Origin: Halobium salinum
Lineage (GTDB): Archaea > Halobacteriota > Halobacteria > Halobacteriales > Haloferacaceae
Length of the DNA: 64,000 bases
Reading direction: 5' to 3'
NCBI RefSeq assembly: GCF_026586625.1
Contig: NZ_JAODIW010000008.1
Span: forward strand, 29,332 to 93,331
Below, piece after piece: positions 1 through 8,438 of this stretch (positions are counted from its first letter, which is position 1; each line of letters begins with the position of its first letter). The position numbers and the translations under genes are program-made. The notes below the pieces were generated by a model. It saw only the letters and a list, made by a program, of their open reading frames with translations. It had not been told where the DNA came from and ran no database searches.

Positions 1-167
1 CGCAGGGAGAGTCCAGAGAAGAAGCGCTGGTCAACCTTGACGACGCCGTCGCTGTCCACTCCGGCGAGAGCGGCCGCGAGCCAACGGAGGAAGAACTCCG
101 TGCGCTGGGAATCGACCCGGCGAACAACACGACCGGCGACGAAGAACCACCGGACGTGCTGAAGTAG
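1..167 (+). CDS. hicB: HicB-family antitoxin, C-terminal fragment
   Basis: The reading frame enters from the left edge (first full codon at base 3) and stops at 165-167. The roughly 54 visible residues begin QGESREEALVNLDDAV, which matches the conserved segment of HicB antitoxins where the partial RNase-H-like fold closes. An acidic tail follows. HicB normally neutralises the RNase HicA and often represses its own operon. A hicA-like frame begins 3 nt after this stop, which supports the call. The N-terminal half lies outside the window, so I cannot say whether the gene is intact. Confidence 0.75.
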   Translation, partial: QGESREEALVNLDDAVAVHSGESGREPTEEELRALGIDPANNTTGDEEPPDVLK

Positions 168-170
168 TCG

Positions 171-423
171 ATGAGTCGACGAACGTTCTCCGGGATGGAG
201 GTCGTGAAAGTGCTGGTCAACGCCGGTGGATTCGAGTGGCGACGGACGACCGGCGACCACGCGCAACTTTACTACGAACACCCAACCAACGAGGAGGACC
301 GTCGACGGGTGGACGGTCCCGCTACACGACGAACTCCGTACAGGGACGCTTCGGAGCGTTGCTGAGAGTGCTGGAGCAAACGACTTCGATGCGTTCTGCA
401 AGTGGGTCGACAAAAACGCGTAA
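171..423 (+). pseudogene. hicA: HicA-family mRNA interferase, frameshifted
   Basis: The frame opens at ATG 171 with MSRRTFSGMEVVKVL, a typical HicA double-stranded-RNA-binding-fold start. The catalytic-type histidine is in GDHAQL (His30). At about 309-313 the sequence reads GTG-G-ACG. Removing one G joins this frame to a second one that continues TVPLHDELRTGTLRSVAE and ends DAFCKWVDKNA at 421-423. That is the expected HicA C-terminus, giving a product of about 83 residues. As written, the first frame runs on into unrelated residues and stops at 365. Either the toxin has been inactivated by a single-base insertion or the base is a sequencing error. The antitoxin lies just upstream. Confidence 0.8.
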
Positions 424-567
424 ACACGAGGCACAGGTGTACGAGTTAGGTCTCGTTGAGTTCGGTTGGAACAAACATGTTTCTTCCACCGACGCTCGGA
501 GTGATTCAGCTCCTAGAGATAGAGCGTGAGTCTAGAAGGACTCAGCTAACAACAAACCATTCCAGAG

Positions 568-1026
568 TTAGCTTGTCAATCTATCTCGCAAGGTGAATCG
601 GTAGCTGATAGTAAGGACGAGAAACACCAGAGCGAGGACTGCAAACCAGACTGAACTCTCGACTACTGAGACGGCTCCAGATACTACGATACCACCAGGA
701 AGTAGCTTCAGAACGTCTTCTTCCAGAATTGGCACCAAGAATCCGCAGAGTCCGATGAACAACCACGGGAGCATCCGAACATACTCGCCGTCCAAAAATG
801 GACCAAGAGACAGGGCCAACCCTCCAAATCCGGCACCTATTCCACCCACCACAATCAGACTCCGCTGATACCACTCTGGTCGGTTCTTCGGAAGAATCGC
901 TACTGAGACAAATAGCATGCTAAGCGACACGTAAAACAGGACGTTGTTGGGGGATAGCTGCGTGAGGGCGTACAGGAAGCCAATTCCAGAAGCGACCCCC
1001 TCCAGCCGTACTCGTCCTCGAACCAC
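568..1026 (-). CDS. Small multi-pass membrane protein, unknown function
   Basis: This 152-residue protein has about four to five hydrophobic segments separated by short loops, for example VLFYVSLSMLFVSVAIL and WFAVLALVFLVLTIS. It ends in a basic tail. I recognise no family. The start is a GTG. A TATA-like element (CTATAAATT on the minus strand, about 1041-1049) lies just upstream, so the transcript would have little or no leader. The region is poorer in GC than what follows from 1.2 kb and adjoins the hicBA remnant, so it may be accessory DNA. Confidence 0.6.
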   Translation of the reverse strand: MVRGRVRLEGVASGIGFLYALTQLSPNNVLFYVSLSMLFVSVAILPKNRPEWYQRSLIVVGGIGAGFGGLALSLGPFLDGEYVRMLPWLFIGLCGFLVPILEEDVLKLLPGGIVVSGAVSVVESSVWFAVLALVFLVLTISYRFTLRDRLTS

Positions 1027-1273
1027 ACAACATAATGTAATTTATAGATACAAATCAGTTCTGCTAGTAGTGAACGAAGCATCTCATTGGGTCGCGGCTC
1101 TAATAGAGTAGACACGCGGCACCCCTTTAGAATCTGATGCATCCGAGCCAGGGGCGAAAGAAACATCGAAGCCGTCGGCCCGCCGAAACGACAACGGCGT
1201 ACTCCGACACGGTGGTGAGCGACTGCCTACCCTCATGACAACCTTCACGCCCCGGGGCGACGGAGGGTTGGCC

Positions 1274-2422
1274 ATGCCCGAAACCCCCTTCGAGCGTCGC
1301 ACCCGCGCCGCACAGGACCGTCTCCGCGACGGCGCCGGCGACGCGCTCGTCCTCTTCCCGAGTCGAAACCTGCTCTACACCGCCGGCTTCGACGAGGAGC
1401 CGGCCGAGCGCCACCTCCTGCTGTTCGTCCCGGCGGAGGGCGACCCGGTCTTCCTCGTCCCCGAGTTGTACGGCGAGCAGGTGCGCGAGGAGTCGTGGGT
1501 CGGGGACGTGCGGACGTGGGCCGACGACGAGGACCCGGTGGCGGCGCTCCGGAGCGTCGTCGACGACCTCGGACTCTCGGGTTCGGACGGTGCCGCCGGC
1601 GACGTCGCCGACGGCGACGTTCCCCACGTCCTCGTCGACGACACGATGTGGGCGCGGTTCACCTTCGACCTCCGCGAGGCCCTCCCGGACGCGACGTTCG
1701 GCCTCGCAAGCGAGGTACTCGCTCCACTGCGTCGGAGAAAAGACGAGGCCGAACTCGACGCGCTCCGTCGGGCGGGGGCGGTCGCCGACCGGGTCGTCAC
1801 GGAGGTGCGGGCGCTCGGCGCCGACGCGGTGGGGATGACGGAGCGCGAACTCGCCGCCGACATCGAGCGTCGACTCCGTGAGGCGGGCGGCGAGGGGATA
1901 CCCTTCGGCCCCATCGTCGGCTCCGGGCCGAACGGCGCGAAGCCGCACCACGCCTACGACGACCGGGAAATCGAGTCCGGTGACCCGGTCGTGCTCGACT
2001 TCGGTACCTACGTCGACGGCTACCCGAGCGACCAGACCCGAACCGTCGTCTTCGACGGCGAGCCGAGCGAGCGGTTCCGCGAGGTCCACGAGGTCGTCCG
2101 GGCGGCACAGGCCGCCGCCGTCGACGCCGTGGAACCGGGCGTGACAACGGGAGCGGTCGACGCGGCCGCCCGCGACGTCATCGAGGAGGCCGGGTACGGC
2201 GAGCGGTTCGTCCACCGCACGGGCCACGGTGTCGGCCTCGACGTCCACGAGGAGCCGTACGTCGTCGCCGGCGGCGAGGTCGAACTCGAACCGGGGATGG
2301 TGTTCAGCGTCGAACCCGGCGTCTACCTCCCGGGCGAGTTCGGCGTGCGGGTCGAGGACCTCGTCGTCGTCACCCGGGAAGGCTGTGAACAGCTGAACGA
2401 CTCGGACCGCGGTTGGGCGTGA
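1274..2422 (+). CDS. M24-family Xaa-Pro aminopeptidase-like metallopeptidase
   Basis: The creatinase N-terminal domain (about residues 1-130) is followed by a pita-bread M24 catalytic domain. Metal ligands are visible as Asp242 and Asp253 (LDFGTYVDGYPSDQTRTV), His318 (GHGVGLDVHEEP) and the glutamates of SVEPGVYLPGEFG and VRVEDLVVV. Enzymes of this type use two metal ions to remove an N-terminal residue that precedes proline, and would act in the cytoplasm. An upstream in-frame ATG at 1235 would add 13 residues (MTTFTPRGDGGLA). I chose 1274 because MPETPFERRTRAAQDRL resembles the usual family start. The gene stands alone, converging with the operon at 2444-5042. Confidence 0.88.
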   Translation: MPETPFERRTRAAQDRLRDGAGDALVLFPSRNLLYTAGFDEEPAERHLLLFVPAEGDPVFLVPELYGEQVREESWVGDVRTWADDEDPVAALRSVVDDLGLSGSDGAAGDVADGDVPHVLVDDTMWARFTFDLREALPDATFGLASEVLAPLRRRKDEAELDALRRAGAVADRVVTEVRALGADAVGMTERELAADIERRLREAGGEGIPFGPIVGSGPNGAKPHHAYDDREIESGDPVVLDFGTYVDGYPSDQTRTVVFDGEPSERFREVHEVVRAAQAAAVDAVEPGVTTGAVDAAARDVIEEAGYGERFVHRTGHGVGLDVHEEPYVVAGGEVELEPGMVFSVEPGVYLPGEFGVRVEDLVVVTREGCEQLNDSDRGWA

Positions 2423-2443
2423 ACCGGCCGCGGAGACGGGTCG

Positions 2444-3475
2444 CTACCGAGGGTTCGGCGTTCGGGGGTCTCCGCCCGGTGCCGAGGGTTCGTCCCCCGC
2501 CTCGGCGCCGTTCGCCGCGCCTGCGCCGCTCGCGTCGGCGTCGTCCGTCACGTCGCCGCCGTCTGCCGCGTCGACGTCGTCCGTCGGGCCGGCATCGCCT
2601 GCCGCGTCGGTGTCGTCCGTCAGGCCGTCCCCGTCGAGGGACTCTCGACCCACGTCGGCGACGATGTCGGCGGCGGTGTCGACGTTGCCTTCGACCGGCT
2701 CGGCCGTCTCGGACGTCCTCGCGGCCGATTGGACCGCCGCCGGCTCCTCGACGGTGGACCTGGCGTTCACGACCGCCGGCCCGTTCGCCCGTTCGGGGCT
2801 CCCTCCGAGGTGCGCTCTGATTTCGTCGGCGTACGGCGTCGAGTCGTACACGTCGCCGACGGTGATGGTGAGGTCCCCCGTCGCTCCCGCGCGGACGTAC
2901 ACCCGGCCGAGGCCGAACAGGGCGTCCCACATCGACTGGCGCTCCTCGACCGCCCGGACCTTCTCGAGGGGCACCTCGTTTCGGACCAGCGAGAGGAACC
3001 GGTACTCCTCCATCACCCGCTGGTCGGTCAGGAGGTACGTGGTGAGCGTGTTTCGCCAGTAGCGGTGGAGTCCGGTCGAGAACAGGTACAGCCCGACCGC
3101 GAGGGGGACGCCGGCGACGAGGTACGGCTGTGTCGTGGCGTAGAGGAGGTAGAACCCGACGCCGAGGAGCGGCAGGGACAGCGTCGCCTGCGCGAGCGCG
3201 TTGCGCTGTGCGGGGTCGCGCGTGTCGACGATGGACTCGCCCGGGCGCAGGGTCGGCGCGGCCGGCGCCGCCACGTACTGCACGTAGAGGCCCAACCCGA
3301 CGACGAAGACCCCGAAGAGGGCGAGGACGGCGCCCGCGGCGGGCGGGGCCGTCGCCCCTCGCGGGAGCAGCGGGAACTGCGACTGGAGGGCGAACAGGTA
3401 CGCCCCGACCGCGAGCAGCGGTCCACCGAGGGCGGCGCTCCACAGCGCCGGTCGTCCTCGCGTCATCTCAGTCAC
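2444..3475 (-). CDS. bPH2 (bacterial PH) domain membrane protein
   Basis: Of 343 residues, the first half carries four hydrophobic segments in two pairs (about 10-35, 42-66, 96-115 and 117-135). A cytoplasmic bacterial PH-like domain follows, beginning near TTYLLTDQRVMEEYRFLSL and running through VRAVEERQSMWDALFGLGRVYV to about residue 235. The last 100 residues are low-complexity, rich in Ala, Asp and Gly and acidic, and are probably disordered. The start overlaps the last 8 bases of the upstream CARDB-protein gene, so the two are likely co-transcribed and may work together in the envelope. YdbS-like proteins share this architecture, but their biochemical role is not established. Confidence 0.8.
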   Translation of the reverse strand: MTEMTRGRPALWSAALGGPLLAVGAYLFALQSQFPLLPRGATAPPAAGAVLALFGVFVVGLGLYVQYVAAPAAPTLRPGESIVDTRDPAQRNALAQATLSLPLLGVGFYLLYATTQPYLVAGVPLAVGLYLFSTGLHRYWRNTLTTYLLTDQRVMEEYRFLSLVRNEVPLEKVRAVEERQSMWDALFGLGRVYVRAGATGDLTITVGDVYDSTPYADEIRAHLGGSPERANGPAVVNARSTVEEPAAVQSAARTSETAEPVEGNVDTAADIVADVGRESLDGDGLTDDTDAAGDAGPTDDVDAADGGDVTDDADASGAGAANGAEAGDEPSAPGGDPRTPNPR

Positions 3476-5042
3476 CCCTCGTCAGCTGGTGGACGATGCC
3501 GAACACGGACGCGAACGTCCCGAGGACGGTCAGCGTCGTCTCGTCCAGGGGGGTGCCGCCACACTTCGTGAGGAGTCCCCGCGAGCAGGTGTCCGGGTCG
3601 TCGGCTCCGACGGCACCACCGTCCGCGTCGGCAGCGTCGGCCGAGTCACCGGCGTCTGGCGTCGGCGAGAACGTCGCCGCCGGCGTCGGCGTGGTGGCGG
3701 TCGCGGTAGGTGCGTGGACGGTCACCGGCCGAGTCCGGACGGCGTCGTCGCCGACCCAGACGCCGTGGCTCGTGTCCTGTGCGGAGAGGGGTACCGCGGC
3801 CCGCTCGACGTCCGCGTAGCTCACACGGAAGCGCACCGTGCGGCGCTCGCCGCTCGGGACGCGCGCCCACTCGGTGGCGACGACCGAGTCGTCGAGGCGG
3901 TACGAGAGCTGGCCCTCGAAGTCGGTCGCGGCCACGTTTCGCAGCGTCACGTTCACCGTCACCGTGTCGCCCTCGCGGACGTCGTCGGTCGCCTCGAACC
4001 CTTCCACGGCGAGCGTCTCGGCGTCGGCGCTGGGGCCGCGGACGACGCGGACGGAGCCACCCCGACGGTCGCCGCCCGTCGTCCCGACCGCGTGGTAGTA
4101 GGTCGTCTCGTCGCGCACGTCACCGACGACCGCCTCGATTTCGTCGACGCCGACCTCGAAGGCGACCTGTCGCTGCTCGCCGGGTGCGACGGTGACGGCG
4201 CGCTCCGCGACGACCTGTGAATCGAAGCGATACGTCACTTGCCGGGTAATCGTCGACGCTCCGGGGTTCCCGACCGTCGCGAGGACGACGAACGGCTCGT
4301 CGCGGGAGATGTCGGTCGGGGCGTCCAGTCCGTCGACGGTGAAGTCCACGTCGGGGGTGACCCGGAGCCGGCGGGCGACGCCCGCACCGGACCCGTTTCT
4401 GACGCCGTGGACGTACGTCCGCACCTCGAGACCGTCGTCGCCGACGGCGTCGGCCAGCTCCGCGGTCGTCGCCCGGAACCGGACGTCGGTCGACTCGCCG
4501 GCGGCGAGCGTGAGGGTCGTCGAGTCCACGGTCGCGCCGCCGAACGAGTAGTTCACCCGCTCGGTGCCGCCGTCGCCCGCGTTGGTCACCGTCGCGGTGA
4601 CGGTGACGGCGTCGCCGACACGGAGGTCCCGGGGCGCAGAGAGGTTCGAGACGACGAACGAGGGGTCACCCGTCGACGCCGGCGTGCGGGTCGGTGTGAG
4701 GGTGGGAGACGCCGTGGCCGTCGTCGGAGTCGGTGTCGACCTCGGCGTCGCGGTGGTCGTCTCGTTCGAGCGGGGCGTCGTGGTCGCGTTCGGGTGGTCG
4801 GTTCCGGGTTCCGACGCGTCGTCTTCGGCGTCCGTGTTCGGTCGGTGCGTGGTCGTCCCGCTCGTGCCGTTCGTATCCGTCGCGGCTCTGTCGAGTCGGA
4901 GCGTCCGGTCGCCGTCCGCGCTCCCGGTCGCGTCGGCGCTCGTGGCGGCCGTCACGGGGACGGACAGCGGCGCACCGACGACGGCGAGGAGAGCGAGGGC
5001 GAGGAGGGTGGTTCTCGCTGGCGGAGCCCGTTCTGGTAACAC
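3468..5042 (-). CDS. Secreted CARDB-repeat protein with C-terminal membrane anchor
   Basis: The 524-residue product starts at GTG 5042 with a Sec-type signal (hydrophobic TTLLALALLAVVGAPL). A Thr/Pro/Ser-rich stretch to about residue 130 is likely O-glycosylated. Three immunoglobulin-like CARDB repeats of about 105 residues follow, each with the pattern DVREGDTVTVNVTLRN and a later DVRFRATTAEL-type strand. A second Thr/Pro linker leads to a C-terminal hydrophobic segment (TLTVLGTFASVFGIVHQL). Such proteins are usually cell-surface adhesion or scaffold proteins. The gene overlaps the downstream PH-domain gene by 8 bases. An AT-rich promoter region lies at 5043-5110, with a TATA-like CTTATACGT on the minus strand at about 5070. 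Confidence 0.8.
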   Translation of the reverse strand: MLPERAPPARTTLLALALLAVVGAPLSVPVTAATSADATGSADGDRTLRLDRAATDTNGTSGTTTHRPNTDAEDDASEPGTDHPNATTTPRSNETTTATPRSTPTPTTATASPTLTPTRTPASTGDPSFVVSNLSAPRDLRVGDAVTVTATVTNAGDGGTERVNYSFGGATVDSTTLTLAAGESTDVRFRATTAELADAVGDDGLEVRTYVHGVRNGSGAGVARRLRVTPDVDFTVDGLDAPTDISRDEPFVVLATVGNPGASTITRQVTYRFDSQVVAERAVTVAPGEQRQVAFEVGVDEIEAVVGDVRDETTYYHAVGTTGGDRRGGSVRVVRGPSADAETLAVEGFEATDDVREGDTVTVNVTLRNVAATDFEGQLSYRLDDSVVATEWARVPSGERRTVRFRVSYADVERAAVPLSAQDTSHGVWVGDDAVRTRPVTVHAPTATATTPTPAATFSPTPDAGDSADAADADGGAVGADDPDTCSRGLLTKCGGTPLDETTLTVLGTFASVFGIVHQLTRGD

Positions 5043-5212
5043 GAGAAGAGTGTATCCAGAACATTACGTATAAGATTACCGTTGTTTATGGTATCAATTA
5101 TGAAAATCAGGGGTGCTCGGCCGGTTCTGCGGTGCCTCGAAGAATATAACAGCGGAAACCACATTCCATTATTCTGCCTTTTCAATCGGCGGCGTCCGAC
5201 GCGCCGCGGAGG

Positions 5213-5629
5213 TTACTCGGTCGCCGGTTCGTCGAGCGGTCCCGCGGCGTACAGCCGCTTCGAGAGCGCCGTGAGTCCGACGAGGAAGGTGAACCCGACC
5301 AGCGTACTGGCGCCTCGCTCCTGGTAGTCGGGTTCGTCGGCCTGGTCGGAGGGTTCACCGCCGCCGACGAACGGAAGCTTCGACCACACCGTGCTAGCGA
5401 GATTTCGGCCCGCCGCGGTGCCCCGGAAGAGGAATCCACCGAGGGTGCCGACACCGAGCAGGAGGGCCCCGACGAGGAGTCGCCGGACGAGTGACCCGCC
5501 CTCCTCGTCCCCACCGTCGTCGGCGCGGTCCGCGGGTCGCTCGACCGTGACGTGCTCGTCGGCCGCCTCGGTTCTACCGTCGGCATCGGGGGCCACGTCG
5601 AACCGGAACAGCGTAATCTTCCGTCCCAT
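5213..5629 (-). CDS. Conserved haloarchaeal-type two-TM protein, unknown function
   Basis: The protein has 138 residues. An acidic N-terminal region begins MGRKITLFRFDVAPDADG and is followed by a hydrophobic segment (LLVGALLLGVGTLGGFLF). A hydrophilic middle part comes next, then a second hydrophobic segment (STLVGFTFLVGLTALSKRLY). I recognise no named domain. The coding character fits the genome and no competing frame is better. It lies alone between the CARDB gene promoter region and the chemoreceptor gene. The ATG at 5629 gives the only complete version of the N-terminal strand. Confidence 0.65.
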   Translation of the reverse strand: MGRKITLFRFDVAPDADGRTEAADEHVTVERPADRADDGGDEEGGSLVRRLLVGALLLGVGTLGGFLFRGTAAGRNLASTVWSKLPFVGGGEPSDQADEPDYQERGASTLVGFTFLVGLTALSKRLYAAGPLDEPATE

Positions 5630-5673
5630 GCAGGGGGGACGACGGCGGGGGACTTGGCAGTAGGGGCTCCGGT

Positions 5674-7644
5674 TCAGTTCCGCCGGTCGGTCCCGCCGTC
5701 GGTCGACGCCGGACCCGGCGGGTTGACGACGTTCTCGACGGCAGAGTCGCCCGAACCGGTCGAAATCGACCGACCGGCGGCCGTGACGTCCGTGGCGCCC
5801 GCGGCGCCGTCGACCTCGAAGCGTTCGAGTAGCGAGTGGAGTCGGTCCGCGCGGTCGGACAGCGACTGGACGCTCTCCGCCACCTCGTTTACCGACGCAG
5901 TCTGCTCCTCGGCGGCCGCGCTCACGTTCGACGCCTCGGCGGTGGTCTGTTCGCTGACGCTCGCGACCTCTTCTACCATCCCGACGACCTCCTCGGTCGA
6001 ACTCGCCTGGTCGGCGGTCGCATCGTCTATCTCCTGAACCCCCTGGTTGGTCTCCTCGAACCCCTCGACCACGTCGTCGAGCGCCTCCAACGCCGATTCG
6101 ACGGTGTCGACGCCCTCGGTGACGCTCTCGCCGGTCGCCTGCATGTCGTCGACGGCCTCCTCGGTGGAGGCGACTATCCCGTCGATGATGCCCTCGATAT
6201 CGTCGGTGGCGCGACCCGCCTCCGTCGCGAGCCCCTTGATTTCGTCGGCGACGACCGCGAACCCTTCGCCGGCTTCACCCGCACGGGCGGCCTCGATGGA
6301 GGCGTTCAGCGCGAGCAGGTTCGTCTGTTCGGCGATGCCGTCGATGAGCTCGACGATGTCGCCGATGCGCTTCATCTCCTCGTCCAGCGACTCGACCTCC
6401 TCGACGGTCTGAACGGTGCGTCGTTCGACCGCGTTCATGTCCTCGATGGCTTCCCGTGCGTGCTGCTGTGCGTCCTCGCCGCGTGCGGCCGCCGCCTCGG
6501 CGGCGGTCGCGACCTGGTTGGCGGCGGCGGCGACCTCCTCGACGCTCGCCGACAGCGACCCCGTCTCGTCTGCCACCGCCAGCAGGTCCTCGTTCTGACG
6601 CTCGGCGCCGACGACGATCTCCTGGGTCGACTCGCTGACCTGCTCGCTCGCCTCTCGGACCTCGGTGGCGCTCGTGGCCGCCCGCTCGCTCTCGTCGGCG
6701 ACGACGTCGGCGAACGTCTGAATGTCGACGACGGTCCCCTCGATGTCGTCCATCATCGCGTTGAACGTCGTCGCGATCTCGCGCATCGACTCGTTGTCGG
6801 ACTCCGTCCCCATCCGCTGGGTGAGGTCGCCGTCCGCACAGCGGGCCATGACGGTGCCGTACTCGGTGGCCTTCCGTTCGAGCGTCTCCGCCATCTCCTC
6901 GACGGCCTCGCGCTGGCGTTCGGCCTCGGCCTTCGCCTCCTCGACCTCCTGAATCTGCTCGGTCCGTTCTTCGACCTGTTCGAGGCGGGCTTCGGACTCC
7001 TCCCGGGAGCGCTCGATAGAGTACCAGTTCGTCATCAGCGCCGCCGAGAGGGCGAGGATGAACGCCGCGTGGATGCCCGCCCACGCGAACGGGTACTCGA
7101 TGGCCGCGGGGTGGTTGTACACGTTCGCCGGGTTGATGAGGCTGAAGACGACGTGCCCCGTGGCGACGTATCCGAGTCCGATGAGGAAGGGGAGCCAGTC
7201 CTCGTACAGCGCGACCACGGCCATGACGACGAAGAAGTGAAAGTGCGCCTCGATGTACCCGCCGGAGAACTGCACCATCAGGGTCGAAGTCGTCATCAGC
7301 CCGAACGAGCCGATGGCCGTCCGCGCGCGCCGACCGAAGCGCGACCAGTTCGCCAGCAGCGCGATGGCGACGACGATTCCCACCTGCCCGAGGACGAGCG
7401 GGGTCGGAATCGAGGGGAGGGTGGCGCCCGTAACCGCCGACTCGGTCCCCTCGTAGAGGCCGAGTACGAGCAGGAAGGGAACGTGTGCGAGCAGCGAGAC
7501 AATGACCCCCTTGTGCCGTGCCGCCCATCGTTCCTCGGGAATCGTCGTTCCGTCGGGCACGTACCTGACCAGTTCGTCGAACTGTCGCCGCCACCGACCG
7601 ACCGCCGAAGGGCCACCTCGCGACCCCGCCGTGGTTCCAGCCAT
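5674..7644 (-). CDS. Methyl-accepting chemotaxis transducer with multi-pass membrane sensor
   Basis: This is a halobacterial transducer of 656 residues. Residues about 45-210 form roughly six membrane helices with an unusual His-rich segment, [17 protein letters not shown] long coiled coil and a HAMP-like unit ([10 protein letters not shown]) follow, then the signalling domain with hairpin tip [19 protein letters not shown]. It should control CheA kinase in the flagellar pathway. The His-rich multi-pass sensor recalls Halobacterium HtrVIII, reported as an aerotaxis transducer; that link is inference. The last residues include [11 protein letters not shown], which the second receptor in this window shares. 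A TATA-like GTTATTTAC at about 7666-7674 sits 26 nt before the ATG, suggesting a leaderless mRNA. Confidence 0.92.
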   Translation of the reverse strand: MAGTTAGSRGGPSAVGRWRRQFDELVRYVPDGTTIPEERWAARHKGVIVSLLAHVPFLLVLGLYEGTESAVTGATLPSIPTPLVLGQVGIVVAIALLANWSRFGRRARTAIGSFGLMTTSTLMVQFSGGYIEAHFHFFVVMAVVALYEDWLPFLIGLGYVATGHVVFSLINPANVYNHPAAIEYPFAWAGIHAAFILALSAALMTNWYSIERSREESEARLEQVEERTEQIQEVEEAKAEAERQREAVEEMAETLERKATEYGTVMARCADGDLTQRMGTESDNESMREIATTFNAMMDDIEGTVVDIQTFADVVADESERAATSATEVREASEQVSESTQEIVVGAERQNEDLLAVADETGSLSASVEEVAAAANQVATAAEAAAARGEDAQQHAREAIEDMNAVERRTVQTVEEVESLDEEMKRIGDIVELIDGIAEQTNLLALNASIEAARAGEAGEGFAVVADEIKGLATEAGRATDDIEGIIDGIVASTEEAVDDMQATGESVTEGVDTVESALEALDDVVEGFEETNQGVQEIDDATADQASSTEEVVGMVEEVASVSEQTTAEASNVSAAAEEQTASVNEVAESVQSLSDRADRLHSLLERFEVDGAAGATDVTAAGRSISTGSGDSAVENVVNPPGPASTDGGTDRRN

Positions 7645-8024
7645 GGGACGTGGCCTCCGGCCACGGTAAATAACGTTCGTGTCAAACTACACGTTCTGAT
7701 AACGGAGCGCGAATTTTTCCGGTTTCCGGCCCGAATTCATCAGCGACACCCGGTCTGTCCGTCGTCCGGCCCCTCGACGACCGGCCCGCGGAGCCGGTCG
7801 CGTACGCCGTACAGCGCGCTCCCGGTGCCGGCGACGTCGAGCACACCGTGACTGCTCGAGTCAGCGACGGCCACCGTGTTCGTCTCGGTTGCCCCCGAAT
7901 CCGCCGCCCAGCCCGCACCGTCGTCGGTGCGGTCGACAAAACCCCACCCCGCAGGCACCGGTGTGTTCGCGTTCGTGCCGGACGTGGAACAGACGACGGG
8001 CCGTGAGCGGCAGCCGTCGGTTCG
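7645..8024. other. Intergenic region between cheW and the upstream-facing transducer
   Basis: This 380-bp gap contains the promoter and inverted repeat of the transducer gene at its left end. A 72-codon open frame on the minus strand (7740-7958, GTG start) is mildly acidic. It has no recognisable motif and no clear promoter, so I do not count it as a gene. The same stretch is read through by other long frames, as is common in GC-rich DNA. Nothing else is visible. Confidence 0.5.
7649..7665. promoter_or_regulatory. Inverted repeat between TATA box and start of the transducer gene
   Basis: The sequence CGTGGCC-TCC-GGCCACG is a perfect 7-bp inverted repeat with a 3-base centre. It ends 5 bases upstream of the ATG at 7644, between that start and the TATA-like element at 7666-7674. 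If the transcript is leaderless, the repeat is not in the mRNA and would act as a DNA operator rather than an RNA hairpin. No binding protein is known to me. Confidence 0.45.
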
Positions 8025-8438
8025 CTACGCCACGCCGACGAGGGACGGGTCCGTCCAGAGGACGTAGTCGTCCTCGTGCCGGACGAGCCCCTTGATGGTG
8101 CGCTCGTTCGGGCGTTCCTCGACGTCCGCTCGCTCCGTGCGGAACACCGTGTGGACCTCGTCGACGAGCCAGCCGACCCGGTCGCCGCCCTCCCCATCGT
8201 CGAGGATGACGACGTGCTGGCCCCCGGAACCGGTCGTCCCGAGTGCGGCTTTCAGGTCGACGACGGTAGTCGTCCGCCCACGGAGGTCCAGCACGCCCAG
8301 TTCGGCGGGCGACGACCCGGGGACCGCCGTCACCGCGTCGAGGTTCGCTCGGACGATCTCCGTCACGTGCTCGATTCCGACACAGTAGCGGTTGTCACCG
8401 AGGCTGAACGCCAGCACCTCGAACTGCTCCCCGGTCAT
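8025..8438 (-). CDS. cheW: CheW-type chemotaxis coupling protein
   Basis: The 137-residue protein begins [20 protein letters not shown]. It shows the CheW pattern: a first SH3-like barrel with IEHVTEIVR, then the conserved [21 protein letters not shown], and a second barrel with VDEVHTVFR. CheW links receptors to the kinase CheA. The ATG at 8438 overlaps the TGA of the upstream transducer in an ATGA junction, so the two should be translated together and CheW may serve this receptor preferentially. A long frame in the same phase runs back through the receptor gene, but the ATGA junction and the family N-terminus fix the start here. Confidence 0.93.
   Translation of the reverse strand: MTGEQFEVLAFSLGDNRYCVGIEHVTEIVRANLDAVTAVPGSSPAELGVLDLRGRTTTVVDLKAALGTTGSGGQHVVILDDGEGGDRVGWLVDEVHTVFRTERADVEERPNERTIKGLVRHEDDYVLWTDPSLVGVA

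Noticed and set aside
236..529. 97-codon plus-strand frame across the hicA region
   Set aside because: It is out of phase with both hicA parts, Arg-rich and without motif.
7740..7958. 72-codon minus-strand frame between cheW and the transducer
   Set aside because: GTG start, no motif, no promoter, and overlap with other chance frames; composition alone is not enough.
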